Shown piece after piece: positions 22,233 to 31,241 of a stretch of DNA of 46,146 nt. Below the pieces are notes generated by a model. It saw nothing but the letters and a program-made list of their open reading frames with translations, ran no database searches and was not told the origin of the DNA. The position numbers and the translations under genes are program-made. This DNA is from a bacterium. GTDB taxonomy: Bacteria; Actinomycetota; Acidimicrobiia; Spongiisociales; UBA5794. How positions within the stretch are numbered: position 1 is the stretch's first letter; every line of letters begins with the position of its first letter. The stretch spans positions 1-46,146 of the forward strand of contig JAAETI010000263.1 in NCBI GenBank assembly GCA_024228555.1, in the 5' to 3' direction.

Positions 22233-24266
22233 TCAGCCGCCTCCGCCGTCACCGTCACCGTCGTCGCCATCATCGGGTGGTGGTTCCTCGGGTGGAACGT
22301 ACACCCCAACACTGATGGTTATCGTCGTTCCGACGTCCACCCATTCTCCCGACTCAGGGGTCTGGTCCACGATCAAGCCGCTGTTTGCTTCCTCCGTGAT
22401 GCCAACGGTCGGCCCTTCAACAAACACCAAGCCAAGGGCTTCGACAGCGGCCCTGGCGCCGTCACTGGTGCCACCGAGCAGCGCCGGTACCTGGACGGGG
22501 CAATCCGGCGGGTCACCAGACGGGATGTTGCAAGAATGAACCTCGCGGATCTTGGGAGCCGGCCGGTACACCCATACGTATTCCTCTTCGATGACCGTCC
22601 CGTCCGGGTACGTCATTATTCGCTTGACCGTGTTGGAGAATCCACCCCAGCCGCTCTGTGTCACCTTCTCATCTAGAGGCGTGAGATCGGAGTTTGCTAC
22701 GTATTCCTCTGGTGGGTCGGTGAAGTTGTAGCGGCTCCCCAACTCGCGCTCTGCGACACAGCCGCCATTGTTGCCGTAGAACTGGACTGTGATGTCGGTT
22801 GCTGTGTACTGGGTCTTGATGATGACGACCGTGTCCGTGTTGTTTCTGAAGGTCAGATTTGGCACGGGCCACGAGATAGTGGCTTCGTTCACCTCTGGAT
22901 ACCGAGAGAAGTAGTAGCTGTGAGGCTTGTGGTCGACGTCCTCATAGCACCCGAAGAAGCTGGCGTTGTAGAACGTGGTGGCGAATTGACTGACTCCGCC
23001 GCCGACATCGTCGACGAGCTTGCCGGCGAGGATCATCGGTGCGGGGACGTAGCCCTTCTCTGTTGTGCGTTGGCCAACGTATTCGTTGAGGGAGAACTCG
23101 TGACCAGGCAGAACCATGGCCCCGTCGATGGCGTCTGCTATCAGATGGATGTTGGTGACCCGCGCCTGGCCGGCCGGATGCGAAGTAGTGAAACCAGAAA
23201 CGAATCCAATGTCGCCCATTGCCTCGGCTGCTGCGGTGGTGAACGCAGGTTCGCTGCCGTAGCCAAACGGAAATTCGCCGGAATTGCTTGGCGACGCTGC
23301 GGCATCGGCAAGCGAAGCGGCCACAAGGTCGGCGTCGAGGAGAGTCGCCGGGCGTGACTCTTTGAGGCTGACGCTCGAAGTCTCTTCATTGATGACAAAC
23401 TCGGCATCACGAGGCGGTTGCTCGATTTCGGGCTTCAGGGGAAGAAGGATTGGTTCGATTTGCTCGGGATCAAACGACAGAACGATCGTGGCCCCTGGGT
23501 TGCTCGTAACGTCGGAGACGAGGGCGGCCGCCAACTCTTCTCGGCTGAAGATCACGCTGAACTCGGGATCGTCGGCAGAAAGCGTGGTCGGACTGTCGAT
23601 GAGCTTCGCCGCATCGAGCGTGGCGGCATCGACGTCAGCGTTAGTAAGTTCTGGCTCAATCTGCACGGTCTCAAGGTTGAGCGTGCGACGCTCCAACGTT
23701 TGCAGCCCCGCCAAGATGACTCGTTGAGCATGGGTGCGGTCGATGCCTTCACCGGGACGGGGATAGTCGGGCAGCACTCGCGTGTCTCGAACAACGACTC
23801 CGCCTTCGTAGGCCGGAAGGTCGATAGCCTCCGCTTCCCAGTCTCCAAGGATCTCGTCGAGAAGGTCCTCATCGACACTGACGGGGACGACAAGGTCTAC
23901 CGGGTCACCAAAGCTTCCGATCCATGCGAAGAATCCGGAGAAGAACCCGGTGCCGCGCCTTTGCTCCATAGCCAATGCAAGGATGGCCTCCTCGTCGATA
24001 TCGAGGTCGACGTCGGCAGGCTTGAGAATGAATGTTTCATCCTTGACCGTGGAGCGTGCTGTTGTCTGCGCCAACTGGGTCTCGTAGTCCAGCAGGACAG
24101 CCCGAGCGTCCTCTTCGCCAAGACCACCCAGGTCGATACCTGCCGCAGAGACGTTACGGGCGACCTCTCCATTCGAGCGTGCGCTATCGGCTGCGTAGAT
24201 CAGCCATGGCAGCAATACGAGCGCGGCGATGCCACCGATCAGGATCCAACGTCGTTGTTTGCTCAT
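22233..24266 (-). CDS. VanW-domain cell-wall protein with PASTA domain
   Basis: 677-residue envelope protein. A basic N terminus and one membrane helix (WILIGGIAALVLLPWLIYAA) are followed by two YoaR-type peptidoglycan-binding-like domains (~50-300), a VanW domain (~330-470, with GFVSGFTTSHPAGQARVTNI, LPGHEFSLNEYVG and GGGVSQFATTFYNASFF), a G5-like strand region, and a PASTA domain (~590-650). It ends in a Pro/Asp/Gly-rich tail. Both VanW and PASTA associate with peptidoglycan. The start at 24266 is chosen because the helix begins there; the open frame upstream is not convincing. Two paired Cys (GCYED and GGCVAE) in the VanW region may form disulfides outside the cell. Confidence 0.88.
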   Translation of the reverse strand: MSKQRRWILIGGIAALVLLPWLIYAADSARSNGEVARNVSAAGIDLGGLGEEDARAVLLDYETQLAQTTARSTVKDETFILKPADVDLDIDEEAILALAMEQRRGTGFFSGFFAWIGSFGDPVDLVVPVSVDEDLLDEILGDWEAEAIDLPAYEGGVVVRDTRVLPDYPRPGEGIDRTHAQRVILAGLQTLERRTLNLETVQIEPELTNADVDAATLDAAKLIDSPTTLSADDPEFSVIFSREELAAALVSDVTSNPGATIVLSFDPEQIEPILLPLKPEIEQPPRDAEFVINEETSSVSLKESRPATLLDADLVAASLADAAASPSNSGEFPFGYGSEPAFTTAAAEAMGDIGFVSGFTTSHPAGQARVTNIHLIADAIDGAMVLPGHEFSLNEYVGQRTTEKGYVPAPMILAGKLVDDVGGGVSQFATTFYNASFFGCYEDVDHKPHSYYFSRYPEVNEATISWPVPNLTFRNNTDTVVIIKTQYTATDITVQFYGNNGGCVAERELGSRYNFTDPPEEYVANSDLTPLDEKVTQSGWGGFSNTVKRIMTYPDGTVIEEEYVWVYRPAPKIREVHSCNIPSGDPPDCPVQVPALLGGTSDGARAAVEALGLVFVEGPTVGITEEANSGLIVDQTPESGEWVDVGTTITISVGVYVPPEEPPPDDGDDGDGDGGGG

Positions 24267-24444
24267 GGGTACCCGCAGAAGACAAGAGAAATTCAGGAAG
24301 GCCGGATTGTACTGGTTTCCTGCACCAACGGATGGTGGTCTCAGCGGAAATCCAACAGAGACGGAGCGTAGCAGAAGGACGACATACGGTGGCATGACAC
24401 CGAGATGACGGAGAAAGCAGATTGCGGTCGATACCATCGGTGCG

Positions 24445-25221
24445 GTGATTGAGTTCCCCCCGGTGCCACCGGGCGAAGTAATAGCGGTTTCCGCCACGCT
24501 CTATATGACATACACGCGATGCCCCGACCAGGCGCTGGGACGGCTTCGCGGGCTCTACCCCGAGGAGAGCAAGGCCGCCTTCAAGGGCGGCCTTGCACAT
24601 CGCGTTTTCGCTCGTCATCTCAGCAGTGGCTCGATAGACGATGTGGACTTTGACCGGGTCTGCAAAGAGGAGATCGGAGCTGGCCTCAATCCAAAGCTGG
24701 GAGCACTTGGGCTGCGCCCTTCCCAGCTCGGCGCCATCATCAACGAGGTAGGGGATCTCTACCAGCGATTCAAGGCTCTGTCTGCCGAGGGATTCCGGGT
24801 TGCCGAGGTCTTTGTCGAGCTGGAGCCTGCTGCAGGACTCAAGCTGCGCGGGTCGATCGATGCCGTGTTTGATGATCCCGAAGGGGTTCGGCTCGTCGAT
24901 TGGAAGACCGGCGGGCTCTATGAGACGGAGCAGCAACTCCGTTTCTATGCGATGTTGTGGGCGATGGACACCGGTGAGTTGCCGGCATATGTGGAGGCCG
25001 TCTCGATTGGTTCCGGGGAACGGGTTGCCGAAACGCCGACAGTTGCAGCGCTCTCCGCTACTGCCGGCGAGGTGGCCGACCTGGTTGGCGTGCTACGTCG
25101 CGCATTCCTGGATGGCCGGCAGCAGATCGAACGGATTGCGGGCCCCTGGTGCCGATTCTGCCCGCAGCTTGACGGCTGCGATGAGGGGTCAGCCGCCGTC
25201 AGGGTCGCCGACGCCGGCTGA
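24445..25221 (+). CDS. RecB/Cas4-like PD-(D/E)XK nuclease with Fe-S cysteines
   Basis: 258-residue nuclease of the PDDEXK_1 group. Catalytic residues in order: H52 in AHRVFARH, D139 in GSIDAVF, D152-W-K154 in VDWKTG, and the QxxxY-type motif QQLRFYA at ~163-169. Four cysteines, C26 near the N terminus and C236, C239 and C245 at the C terminus (WCRFCPQLDGC), match the split 4Fe-4S staple of AddB, Cas4 and related exonucleases. It probably degrades or processes DNA ends. Start: GTG at 24445. It converges with the coiled-coil PD-(D/E)XK-like gene, nine bases away, and stands near two GTPases. No helicase or cas gene is present, so the partner is unknown. Confidence 0.87.
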   Translation: MIEFPPVPPGEVIAVSATLYMTYTRCPDQALGRLRGLYPEESKAAFKGGLAHRVFARHLSSGSIDDVDFDRVCKEEIGAGLNPKLGALGLRPSQLGAIINEVGDLYQRFKALSAEGFRVAEVFVELEPAAGLKLRGSIDAVFDDPEGVRLVDWKTGGLYETEQQLRFYAMLWAMDTGELPAYVEAVSIGSGERVAETPTVAALSATAGEVADLVGVLRRAFLDGRQQIERIAGPWCRFCPQLDGCDEGSAAVRVADAG

Positions 25222-25230
25222 CCCAACTCT

Positions 25231-26517
25231 TCAGGCGACGCTCTGTGCCCTCGCATCCGGGTTGTGGATAGCGCGAACAACATCTTCGACAAGGTCCAGA
25301 AGCTGGCCGCGCAGCGAGTCGAGTTCCTCCCGAACCGTGTCCAGGCCGGACTGGGCATTGCCGAGAACCTTCTTGCTGCGAGAGAAGTGTTGAGCCAGAT
25401 CGCGGAGGCGAGACAGCCGCTCTAATGCTGCTCCCGTATCTACTTGGTCTTCGCCGGTAGCCGCGGCCCGAGCCGCCGCGGCTATCCAACGCAGCGCGAC
25501 CCTGGTCAAGGTCCCTTCTCCCGAGTCGACTACGAGCAGGCGGTTTCCGTATATGCCGAAGCTCCCAACCTCGCCTGGGTAGGCTTCGGTTCTGGAGATG
25601 CAAAGGGCCCACGAGGCTTCTCTGTTGTCCATTGCTTGATCCAGCTCATGCAGGATTCCAGTGGCTCCGGTGAGGCCCACCCGGTTGGTGTTCTTCACCT
25701 CGATCGCCACCCTCGTCCCTTCAGGAAGGACAAGCGCAAAGTCGCCAACCTTTGACTGGGTGCCCAAGCTCCCGCTCAGTTGGCCGGTTCGCTCCACTAT
25801 GCATCCGCTGTGCGAGCGCGCCTCATTGCGGAGCATCGATTCGATCTCGTCTTCGAAGGCGACACCCTTGGCTGTGCCCCTTTCGGCCTCCGCGCTGCGC
25901 TGCTGTTCGCCAACCACAAGATCTCGTATCTCCTGGAACCGTTTTTCAATTGTGTCCACAAGCCGTCCCATGCCATGGTCGGCCTCAGCGGAATCAAAAG
26001 CCTCTTCGAGCCGCTGCGAGAGCAACCCTTGCGGCCCCAATAGCTCGCTGATTGACGCCACCAGACGGCTGGTGTGGCTGTCGCTCCGATCGGGGTCGAG
26101 CCGCGCCAACGTCGCCTCATGCAGGGCGCCGAGCTCGTTCACCGTGCGGGCGGTGAGCGAAGAACGGATCTCAGGGTCCAGATGGGCGGCCAGCTCGGAG
26201 CGTCCCGCCTCGACCGCATCGCCAAGGTGGGCGTCCGCTGCCGCGGCCGCAGACTCGAGGATCCGCCCGACCTCCGCTGTCATGTCATCAACCGTGGCTC
26301 TCATGCTCGTTGCCGTGAGACCGTGTACGCCGATGCTGATCGCTCTGGCCAACTCCTCGGCCCGCCGGTCGGGTGAGAAAAGACCAAGGTATCGAGCGAC
26401 ACTGGGATCGGTGATTGACAAGCTGCGAATGACAGTGACGTCGCCTTCGAATCCGACAGTGCCTTCTCGGTCGGAGAATGCAGAGGATGTTGCTGGGGAA
26501 GCGGTGTTTACGTTCAT
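25231..26517 (-). CDS. Coiled-coil protein with PD-(D/E)XK-like domain
   Basis: 428 residues, no characterised homologue recognised. Residues ~40-215 are helical and probably coiled coil. Residues ~215-330 resemble a restriction-endonuclease-like fold: GVAFEDEIESML, then KVGDFALVLPEG with D259, then VAIEVKNTN with E273 and K275, the spacing of a D-(x)n-E-x-K site. GIYGNRLLVVD follows, as in DUF2130/RmuC-like proteins, and the C terminus is helical again. It could be a DNA-end nuclease or a scaffold with a degenerate site. It starts with ATG at 26517 and is divergent from the GTPase pair across ~118 bp, a likely shared promoter zone. Confidence 0.6.
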   Translation of the reverse strand: MNVNTASPATSSAFSDREGTVGFEGDVTVIRSLSITDPSVARYLGLFSPDRRAEELARAISIGVHGLTATSMRATVDDMTAEVGRILESAAAAADAHLGDAVEAGRSELAAHLDPEIRSSLTARTVNELGALHEATLARLDPDRSDSHTSRLVASISELLGPQGLLSQRLEEAFDSAEADHGMGRLVDTIEKRFQEIRDLVVGEQQRSAEAERGTAKGVAFEDEIESMLRNEARSHSGCIVERTGQLSGSLGTQSKVGDFALVLPEGTRVAIEVKNTNRVGLTGATGILHELDQAMDNREASWALCISRTEAYPGEVGSFGIYGNRLLVVDSGEGTLTRVALRWIAAAARAAATGEDQVDTGAALERLSRLRDLAQHFSRSKKVLGNAQSGLDTVREELDSLRGQLLDLVEDVVRAIHNPDARAQSVA

Positions 26518-26635
26518 GCTCTCAAGCTATTCGACCGGTGTGACAAGAACCGCTCGGGGGCGACGTTGTCGACCGCTGGTCGAGTAATCAGCGATGGGTG
26601 CCAGGCAATGGTGCAGGATGTGGTGTAATCCCCCC

Positions 26636-28387
26636 ATGCAGCCAGATGCCGTTGCGATTGGAGCGCTACGCCCGCGACTCGAGAAACTCGCCGAGTTGCT
26701 TGACCGCATTGAGTTCACGCTGCCCACTGATGCCAGGGAAGAGGCGGAGCAGGCACGTGGTGCCATTGTCAAAACGGTCACCGAGTACCTGATTCCGCGT
26801 CTCGATGAGCCAGAGGCCCCGGTTGTTGCCGCTGTTATTGGTGCGACCGGAACCGGGAAGTCCACAATCGTCAACTCGCTGGCCAACGACCGCATCTCCG
26901 ATGTTGGCGCACTTCGACCCACAACCCGCAGTCCGGTGTTGTGGGCTCACCGTGACCACGCCGGACGGTATTGGTCGGAGTTCGTAGCCAGGGTGCGGGA
27001 GCGGGTTGGTGCAACGGTCGAGGTTGTGATCGGTGACGATGAGCTGACCCAGGAACTGACCGTCATTGATACGTCCCCTGCCGAATACATCGCCCCGTCT
27101 GGCCGAAATCCCGCAGAAGATGTCCTGGCACTTGCTGATCTGTGCGTGTTTGTTACGAGCCCCACCCGCTACGCCGACATCTCTGCCTGGCAGTTTCTCC
27201 GCGAGATTCGGTGGCGGGGGGTCCCCATGCTTTTTGTGCTGAACCGACTCCCTCCCGACCGTGACGAGGCGGTTGCTCTCCTCAACGACTTTGCCTCCCG
27301 CCTTCACAACAACGGGCTGCTGCTCGAGCCGGATGCCGCCATGGTGTTTGGCGTCAACGAGGCCGTCGGAGATCGCTGGCATGGTGGCCTGGAACCCTCT
27401 GCAGTAGGTGCGTTGCGCAATGAACTGGGCGCAGTGTCCAACTCTGGGTACCGCGATACCCTTGTTGCGATGACTGCGTACACGACCGGTCGCAACGTGG
27501 TCGATCGCAGTCGGATCGTCCTCGACGAGTTCGACAAAGTAGTTGCCATTGCCGCGGAGCTGGAAGTTGTCGTCGACGAGTCATACGACAATCAGGCGAC
27601 TGAGATCAACGAGTTGCTCGCGAGCGGCGGACTCAGCGATATGGCTAGGCATCGGACATGGTCCGAGGCCGCCGTCGATCTGACCGCAATCGTGACTCGT
27701 CGTGCGGGTGTGGCCGCCCAAGAGACAGCTCGGGTTTGGCTTGCCGATCCGGCGGGGTCGGTCTTGCTCGAAGGCAAAGGTGCCTCCCTGTGGAGGCACA
27801 CAGAGGACACGTCTTGGGATGTGCAGGGACGTCTCGAAGAGTGGGAGGGGACCCTCAGTGAGGTTGCTGTCAAACATGGCCGGTCCGGAACGATGGGCGG
27901 GCGAGCGGCAAAAAAGGTGGCTGCCAAGTCATGGAGTCTCGTGGTTGCTCCGGGGGAGAAGGCACCGTGGGGAGTGCGGCGTCGTCTCGGCAAGAGCATG
28001 GATGCGTACATCAGCGACGCTCAAGACAGCCTGGGCCGTGTAGTTCGAGATGCTCTCGAGGTGGACGCCAGCCGCTTCCGGAAGCACCTCGGGATGGAGA
28101 TCGACGTCGCAAAGCAAATCGACCGCAACGTGGTCGCCATCTCGGCATTGCTCCATGGTGAAGTGCCGCCGCTGGAGAGCGTCCCTGACCCGGCCACTGT
28201 GGAAGAGACCGTGGACTCAATCGGCGAGGATCTCGAGAGCATCGAAAGCGATGAAACAGCGGAAGAACCCGGCAGTCTCGAGGACGGTGACGACCTCGCA
28301 GATGTTGCCAATACCGATGCAGAGCACACCGGTGAAGACCCCCAGATAAAGATCGAACCGATCGAGGAGGAGGACACCGATGCGTGA
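26636..28387 (+). CDS. Dynamin-like GTPase, first of a pair
   Basis: 583-residue P-loop protein. Walker A GATGTGKST is at residues 69-77, with LRPTTRSPV as the likely switch I Thr region, and LTVIDTSPAEY as G3 strand (DTSP in place of DxxG). The G4 position reads VLNRLPPD rather than NKxD, so guanine specificity may be altered. A long helical region follows, with GGRAAKKVAAKSW and SMDAYI, ending in a very acidic Glu/Asp tail. No membrane helix is obvious. The gene overlaps the second GTPase by eight bases. Paired GTPases of this kind occur widely in actinobacteria, and dynamin-like pairs act on membranes in Streptomyces, but the job here is unknown. An in-frame start at 26594 is the alternative. 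Confidence 0.8.
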   Translation: MQPDAVAIGALRPRLEKLAELLDRIEFTLPTDAREEAEQARGAIVKTVTEYLIPRLDEPEAPVVAAVIGATGTGKSTIVNSLANDRISDVGALRPTTRSPVLWAHRDHAGRYWSEFVARVRERVGATVEVVIGDDELTQELTVIDTSPAEYIAPSGRNPAEDVLALADLCVFVTSPTRYADISAWQFLREIRWRGVPMLFVLNRLPPDRDEAVALLNDFASRLHNNGLLLEPDAAMVFGVNEAVGDRWHGGLEPSAVGALRNELGAVSNSGYRDTLVAMTAYTTGRNVVDRSRIVLDEFDKVVAIAAELEVVVDESYDNQATEINELLASGGLSDMARHRTWSEAAVDLTAIVTRRAGVAAQETARVWLADPAGSVLLEGKGASLWRHTEDTSWDVQGRLEEWEGTLSEVAVKHGRSGTMGGRAAKKVAAKSWSLVVAPGEKAPWGVRRRLGKSMDAYISDAQDSLGRVVRDALEVDASRFRKHLGMEIDVAKQIDRNVVAISALLHGEVPPLESVPDPATVEETVDSIGEDLESIESDETAEEPGSLEDGDDLADVANTDAEHTGEDPQIKIEPIEEEDTDA

Positions 28388-29636
28388 CGTTCCCGAACTC
28401 CTCGATGCGATCGATCTCGTGCTGGCGCGCGCCTTCGGCATCGTTCCCCCAGATGTGCTGGAGGAAGCCGAGCAGTACGCAAGTGATATCAGAGAGCGCC
28501 GTGGCTTTCTAGGCGAGACCCTCGTGCTGGCGGTGGCCGGAGGGACCGGCACCGGGAAATCGAGCCTCGTCAACGCTCTGGCCGGTGAGATCATCACATC
28601 GGTAAGCGTCCTGCGGCCCCATACCGATGAACCGTTTGCGGTGATCCCCGAGAATCCAGAGCCGGCGGTGACGGTGTTGTTGGACACCCTTGGCATTCTG
28701 TACCGCCATGAGCACGCCGCGTTCACAAAGACCGCCATCATCGATCTGCCTGATGTCGACTCGATCGCTGATTGGCATCGCGAGCGAGTAGAAGACCTCA
28801 TCCCGCGCGTTGATGGTGTGATTTGGCTCTTCGATCCCGACAAATACCGCGACCCAATCGTGCATGACGAGTTCCTGGCCCAGCTAGCCCAGCATCAGAG
28901 CCAGTTCATCTTTGCGCTCAACAAAATCGATCGGTTGCACCCCGATGATGTGCAAACGGTTCGCGAGGACCTTTTTGAGACTCTTGCCGCCGACGGCTAC
29001 CCCCGGCCGGCGCTATTCGCGCTTGCCGCCGATCCGCCCAGTGCATCGCCGCGTGGAATCGAGCTCTTCCGCGAGCACGTCACCGAGCGGATCGACACCA
29101 AGACCGTCATGTTGCGCAAGGTCATTCGTGACGCTGCAGGCATCGTCAGGACGATTGGCGAAGCTGCCGGCGTATGGGAGGGTGTGTCGGTCGATTTCGA
29201 CAAGTCGTGGGCTCGAGTGCGCACCGAGGTGCTGGCAGGTGTCGGCTCTGGGTCTAGCCAGGCCGATCGGGAGGATGCGTTGTGTCGGCTCGAAGACCTC
29301 ACCGCCTTGATTGCGGTCAAGTCCGGCCCCCTGCTGGGTGAAGAGGTGCGAGATGTTGCCGATCGGTCAGCAATTGAATCAATTGTCGATCAGCTTGCCG
29401 AAGCAGGACCAGCCGAGCCGGCTCCCAACCCTGGCCTGTGGGACAAGCTAACGGGTGCAGAGGACGACGAGGTGGTAGCGAGCCCTCGTGCCGACCTGCT
29501 TGACAGCCGTCTGGGCGATCCGCTGCGCGCAATACTCTGGAAGAGGGCGCTGCTTGCGGCCACGGTGACACACGCCGCAATCGGCGCCATCGAACTCGAG
29601 GACAGGATCAAGGTTGCTGAACCTAACCCCGGTTAG
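28380..29636 (+). CDS. Dynamin-like GTPase, second of a pair
   Basis: 418 residues. Walker A GGTGTGKSS at 54-62, a LRPHTDEP switch I segment, IIDLPDVDSI as G3 and FALNKIDRL as an intact G4, so this partner keeps full GTP specificity. A helical stalk-like C-terminal half follows, and the last ~30 residues contain RAILWKRALLAATVTHAAIGA, an amphipathic or weakly hydrophobic helix that could touch the membrane. Its ATG lies inside the last codons of the first GTPase, which suggests co-translation and a heteromer. The 3' end overlaps by 14 bases the stop region of the convergent lipid-kinase-like gene. Confidence 0.82.
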   Translation: MRDVPELLDAIDLVLARAFGIVPPDVLEEAEQYASDIRERRGFLGETLVLAVAGGTGTGKSSLVNALAGEIITSVSVLRPHTDEPFAVIPENPEPAVTVLLDTLGILYRHEHAAFTKTAIIDLPDVDSIADWHRERVEDLIPRVDGVIWLFDPDKYRDPIVHDEFLAQLAQHQSQFIFALNKIDRLHPDDVQTVREDLFETLAADGYPRPALFALAADPPSASPRGIELFREHVTERIDTKTVMLRKVIRDAAGIVRTIGEAAGVWEGVSVDFDKSWARVRTEVLAGVGSGSSQADREDALCRLEDLTALIAVKSGPLLGEEVRDVADRSAIESIVDQLAEAGPAEPAPNPGLWDKLTGAEDDEVVASPRADLLDSRLGDPLRAILWKRALLAATVTHAAIGAIELEDRIKVAEPNPG

Positions 29637-30543
29637 GAACAAGGACCGACAGCGCGTCATAGGCCGGGGTGATCTCAACAGACTCCGCGGTCCCCAGCAG
29701 TTCACCATCTGCTTGGAACGGAACCCCCGGCTCGGCGTGGACTATGAGCTTCTCCACATCGTGAAAGACATGAGTTCCTCCGTGTTCCAACGATCGATGG
29801 AACATTCCGCGGGCGGCCATTGCCACCGTGTTGCCGGCGGCGACACGCTCGATCGCCACGGCCGTCAGACCATCGCCCGGATCGGGAGTGAGGCGAAGCG
29901 GAACCCGTCCCCAGTATGTGTATAGGTCGTGGACCTGAACCAGCACAGTGGCGGCATGAACGCGTTCGCCGCCACACTCAACGAGCATGTCGGGATGCTT
30001 CGATCGGTACTTGCCCAGGACCTGTTTGGTGGCAATGGCGACGAAGTTGAGAGAAGAGAAGTGGTACTTGGCTGCAGGGCGTCGATCCGACACAGCGACC
30101 ACGTCGGCATCTAGGCCCAAGCCAAGCGAAAAGACGGCGTACTCGGAGCGGGCAGCGAGTGGGCTCTCGGTAGCGATGTGCGCGAGGCTCATCAATTCCT
30201 GGCGTCCGTTCACGATCCGTTCGGCGGCCTTCTGCGGTTTCATGGGGACATCGAGGATCCGGGCAACCACGTTCGTTGTCCCCGTTGGGATCACTCCAAG
30301 TGCCGTACCGGTGAAGGCAAGGCCGTTCGCAACGTGGTGAACGATGCCGTCACCACCCATCGCCGCCACGACCGAATAGCCGGTGGCCGCCGCATCGGCA
30401 GCGGCCTGTCTGGATTCGGCTGGGCCATTTGGCCACGACGTTGTGACCTCGAATACATCGCCGAGAGTCTCCTCGACGGTACGCAAAGCTGCACCGGTGA
30501 ACCCGGATGCCGTGGGATTGGCAATTAGAAGTAGTCGTCGCAT
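29623..30543 (-). CDS. Diacylglycerol/sphingosine kinase-family lipid kinase
   Basis: 306 residues of the DAGK catalytic family (YegS/BmrU/LCB5-like), which transfer phosphate from ATP to a lipid alcohol. Visible motifs are LLLIANPTASG at the N terminus, VVAAMGGDGIVHHVANGL (the GGDG nucleotide site) and LGVIPTGTTNVVARIL. The C-terminal beta domain contains the PLRLTPDPGDG and FQADGE segments found in the family. Start: ATG at 30543, before the conserved RRLLL; an ATG two codons upstream is the alternative. The substrate is not determined. The gene is divergent from the phosphoribosyltransferase at 30576 with only 32 bases between starts. Confidence 0.87.
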   Translation of the reverse strand: MRRLLLIANPTASGFTGAALRTVEETLGDVFEVTTSWPNGPAESRQAAADAAATGYSVVAAMGGDGIVHHVANGLAFTGTALGVIPTGTTNVVARILDVPMKPQKAAERIVNGRQELMSLAHIATESPLAARSEYAVFSLGLGLDADVVAVSDRRPAAKYHFSSLNFVAIATKQVLGKYRSKHPDMLVECGGERVHAATVLVQVHDLYTYWGRVPLRLTPDPGDGLTAVAIERVAAGNTVAMAARGMFHRSLEHGGTHVFHDVEKLIVHAEPGVPFQADGELLGTAESVEITPAYDALSVLVPNRG

Positions 30544-30575
30544 GTGCATTGAAGGGTAGAGGTACGCTGGGAGCT

Positions 30576-31235
30576 ATGAGATATGTTGACCGCACCGAAG
30601 CCGGTTATCGCATCGCCGCCGACGTTGCCGCCGTTCTCCCGCAACCCAAAGGAGATGTCCAGGAGCCCATCTTCCTCGGAATCCCACGCGGCGGGGTAAT
30701 AGTGGCAGCAGCTCTTGCCGCCGCACTCTCCGCTGAGCTAGAGGTGGCGCTTGCTCGCAAAATCGGCGCCCCGCACAACCCGGAACTGGCAATCGGTGCC
30801 GTTGGCGAGACCGGAGATGCCATCTTCGACACGGCGTTGGTGGAGCGTCTCGGTGTGGCTGGCGACTATCTGGAGAGAGCGACGGATCGGGAACGGTTTG
30901 AATTGCAGCGACGCCTGGTGCGATACCGCGGAGATCGGCCTCCCCCCGATATCGGGGGACGAGTGGTTGCCGTTGTCGACGATGGAATCGCGACGGGTGC
31001 AACGCTGCGGGCGACTCTCGGGAGCATCCGTGCGCAGCGACCAAAGTGGTTGGGGTGCGTCGTTCCCGTTGGCCCTGCAGATTCGGTACGGCGAATCGCC
31101 GACGAGGTTGATGCGATGGTGTGCCCGCTGCAGCCGAAGTGGTTTTGGGCGGTCGGGGAGTGGTACGAATCGTTTTCCCAGACCACGGACGAGGAAGTAG
31201 TCACAGTCCTGACCGAGGCTTGGAGTCGGTGGTAG
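30576..31235 (+). CDS. Phosphoribosyltransferase-family protein
   Basis: 219 residues of a type I PRTase fold. The PRPP-binding loop is VVAVVDDGIATGATLRA, where two Asp are followed by the flexible Thr-Gly. N-terminal features are LGIPRGGVIVAAALA and LARKIGAPHNPELAIGAV, as in the large group often annotated 'phosphoribosyltransferase' that can be fused to hydrolases. A C-terminal WFWAVGEWYESFSQTTDEEV segment is typical of the same group. Substrate unknown. The ATG at 30576 is chosen because the family begins with RYVDRTEAG; the open frame upstream overlaps the divergent kinase gene. Confidence 0.85.
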   Translation: MRYVDRTEAGYRIAADVAAVLPQPKGDVQEPIFLGIPRGGVIVAAALAAALSAELEVALARKIGAPHNPELAIGAVGETGDAIFDTALVERLGVAGDYLERATDRERFELQRRLVRYRGDRPPPDIGGRVVAVVDDGIATGATLRATLGSIRAQRPKWLGCVVPVGPADSVRRIADEVDAMVCPLQPKWFWAVGEWYESFSQTTDEEVVTVLTEAWSRW

Positions 31236-31241
31236 GGAGCG

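Noticed and set aside
23418-24371. Antisense frame of 317 codons opposite the VanW gene
   Set aside because: Composition is not protein-like and the VanW/PASTA gene fully explains the region.
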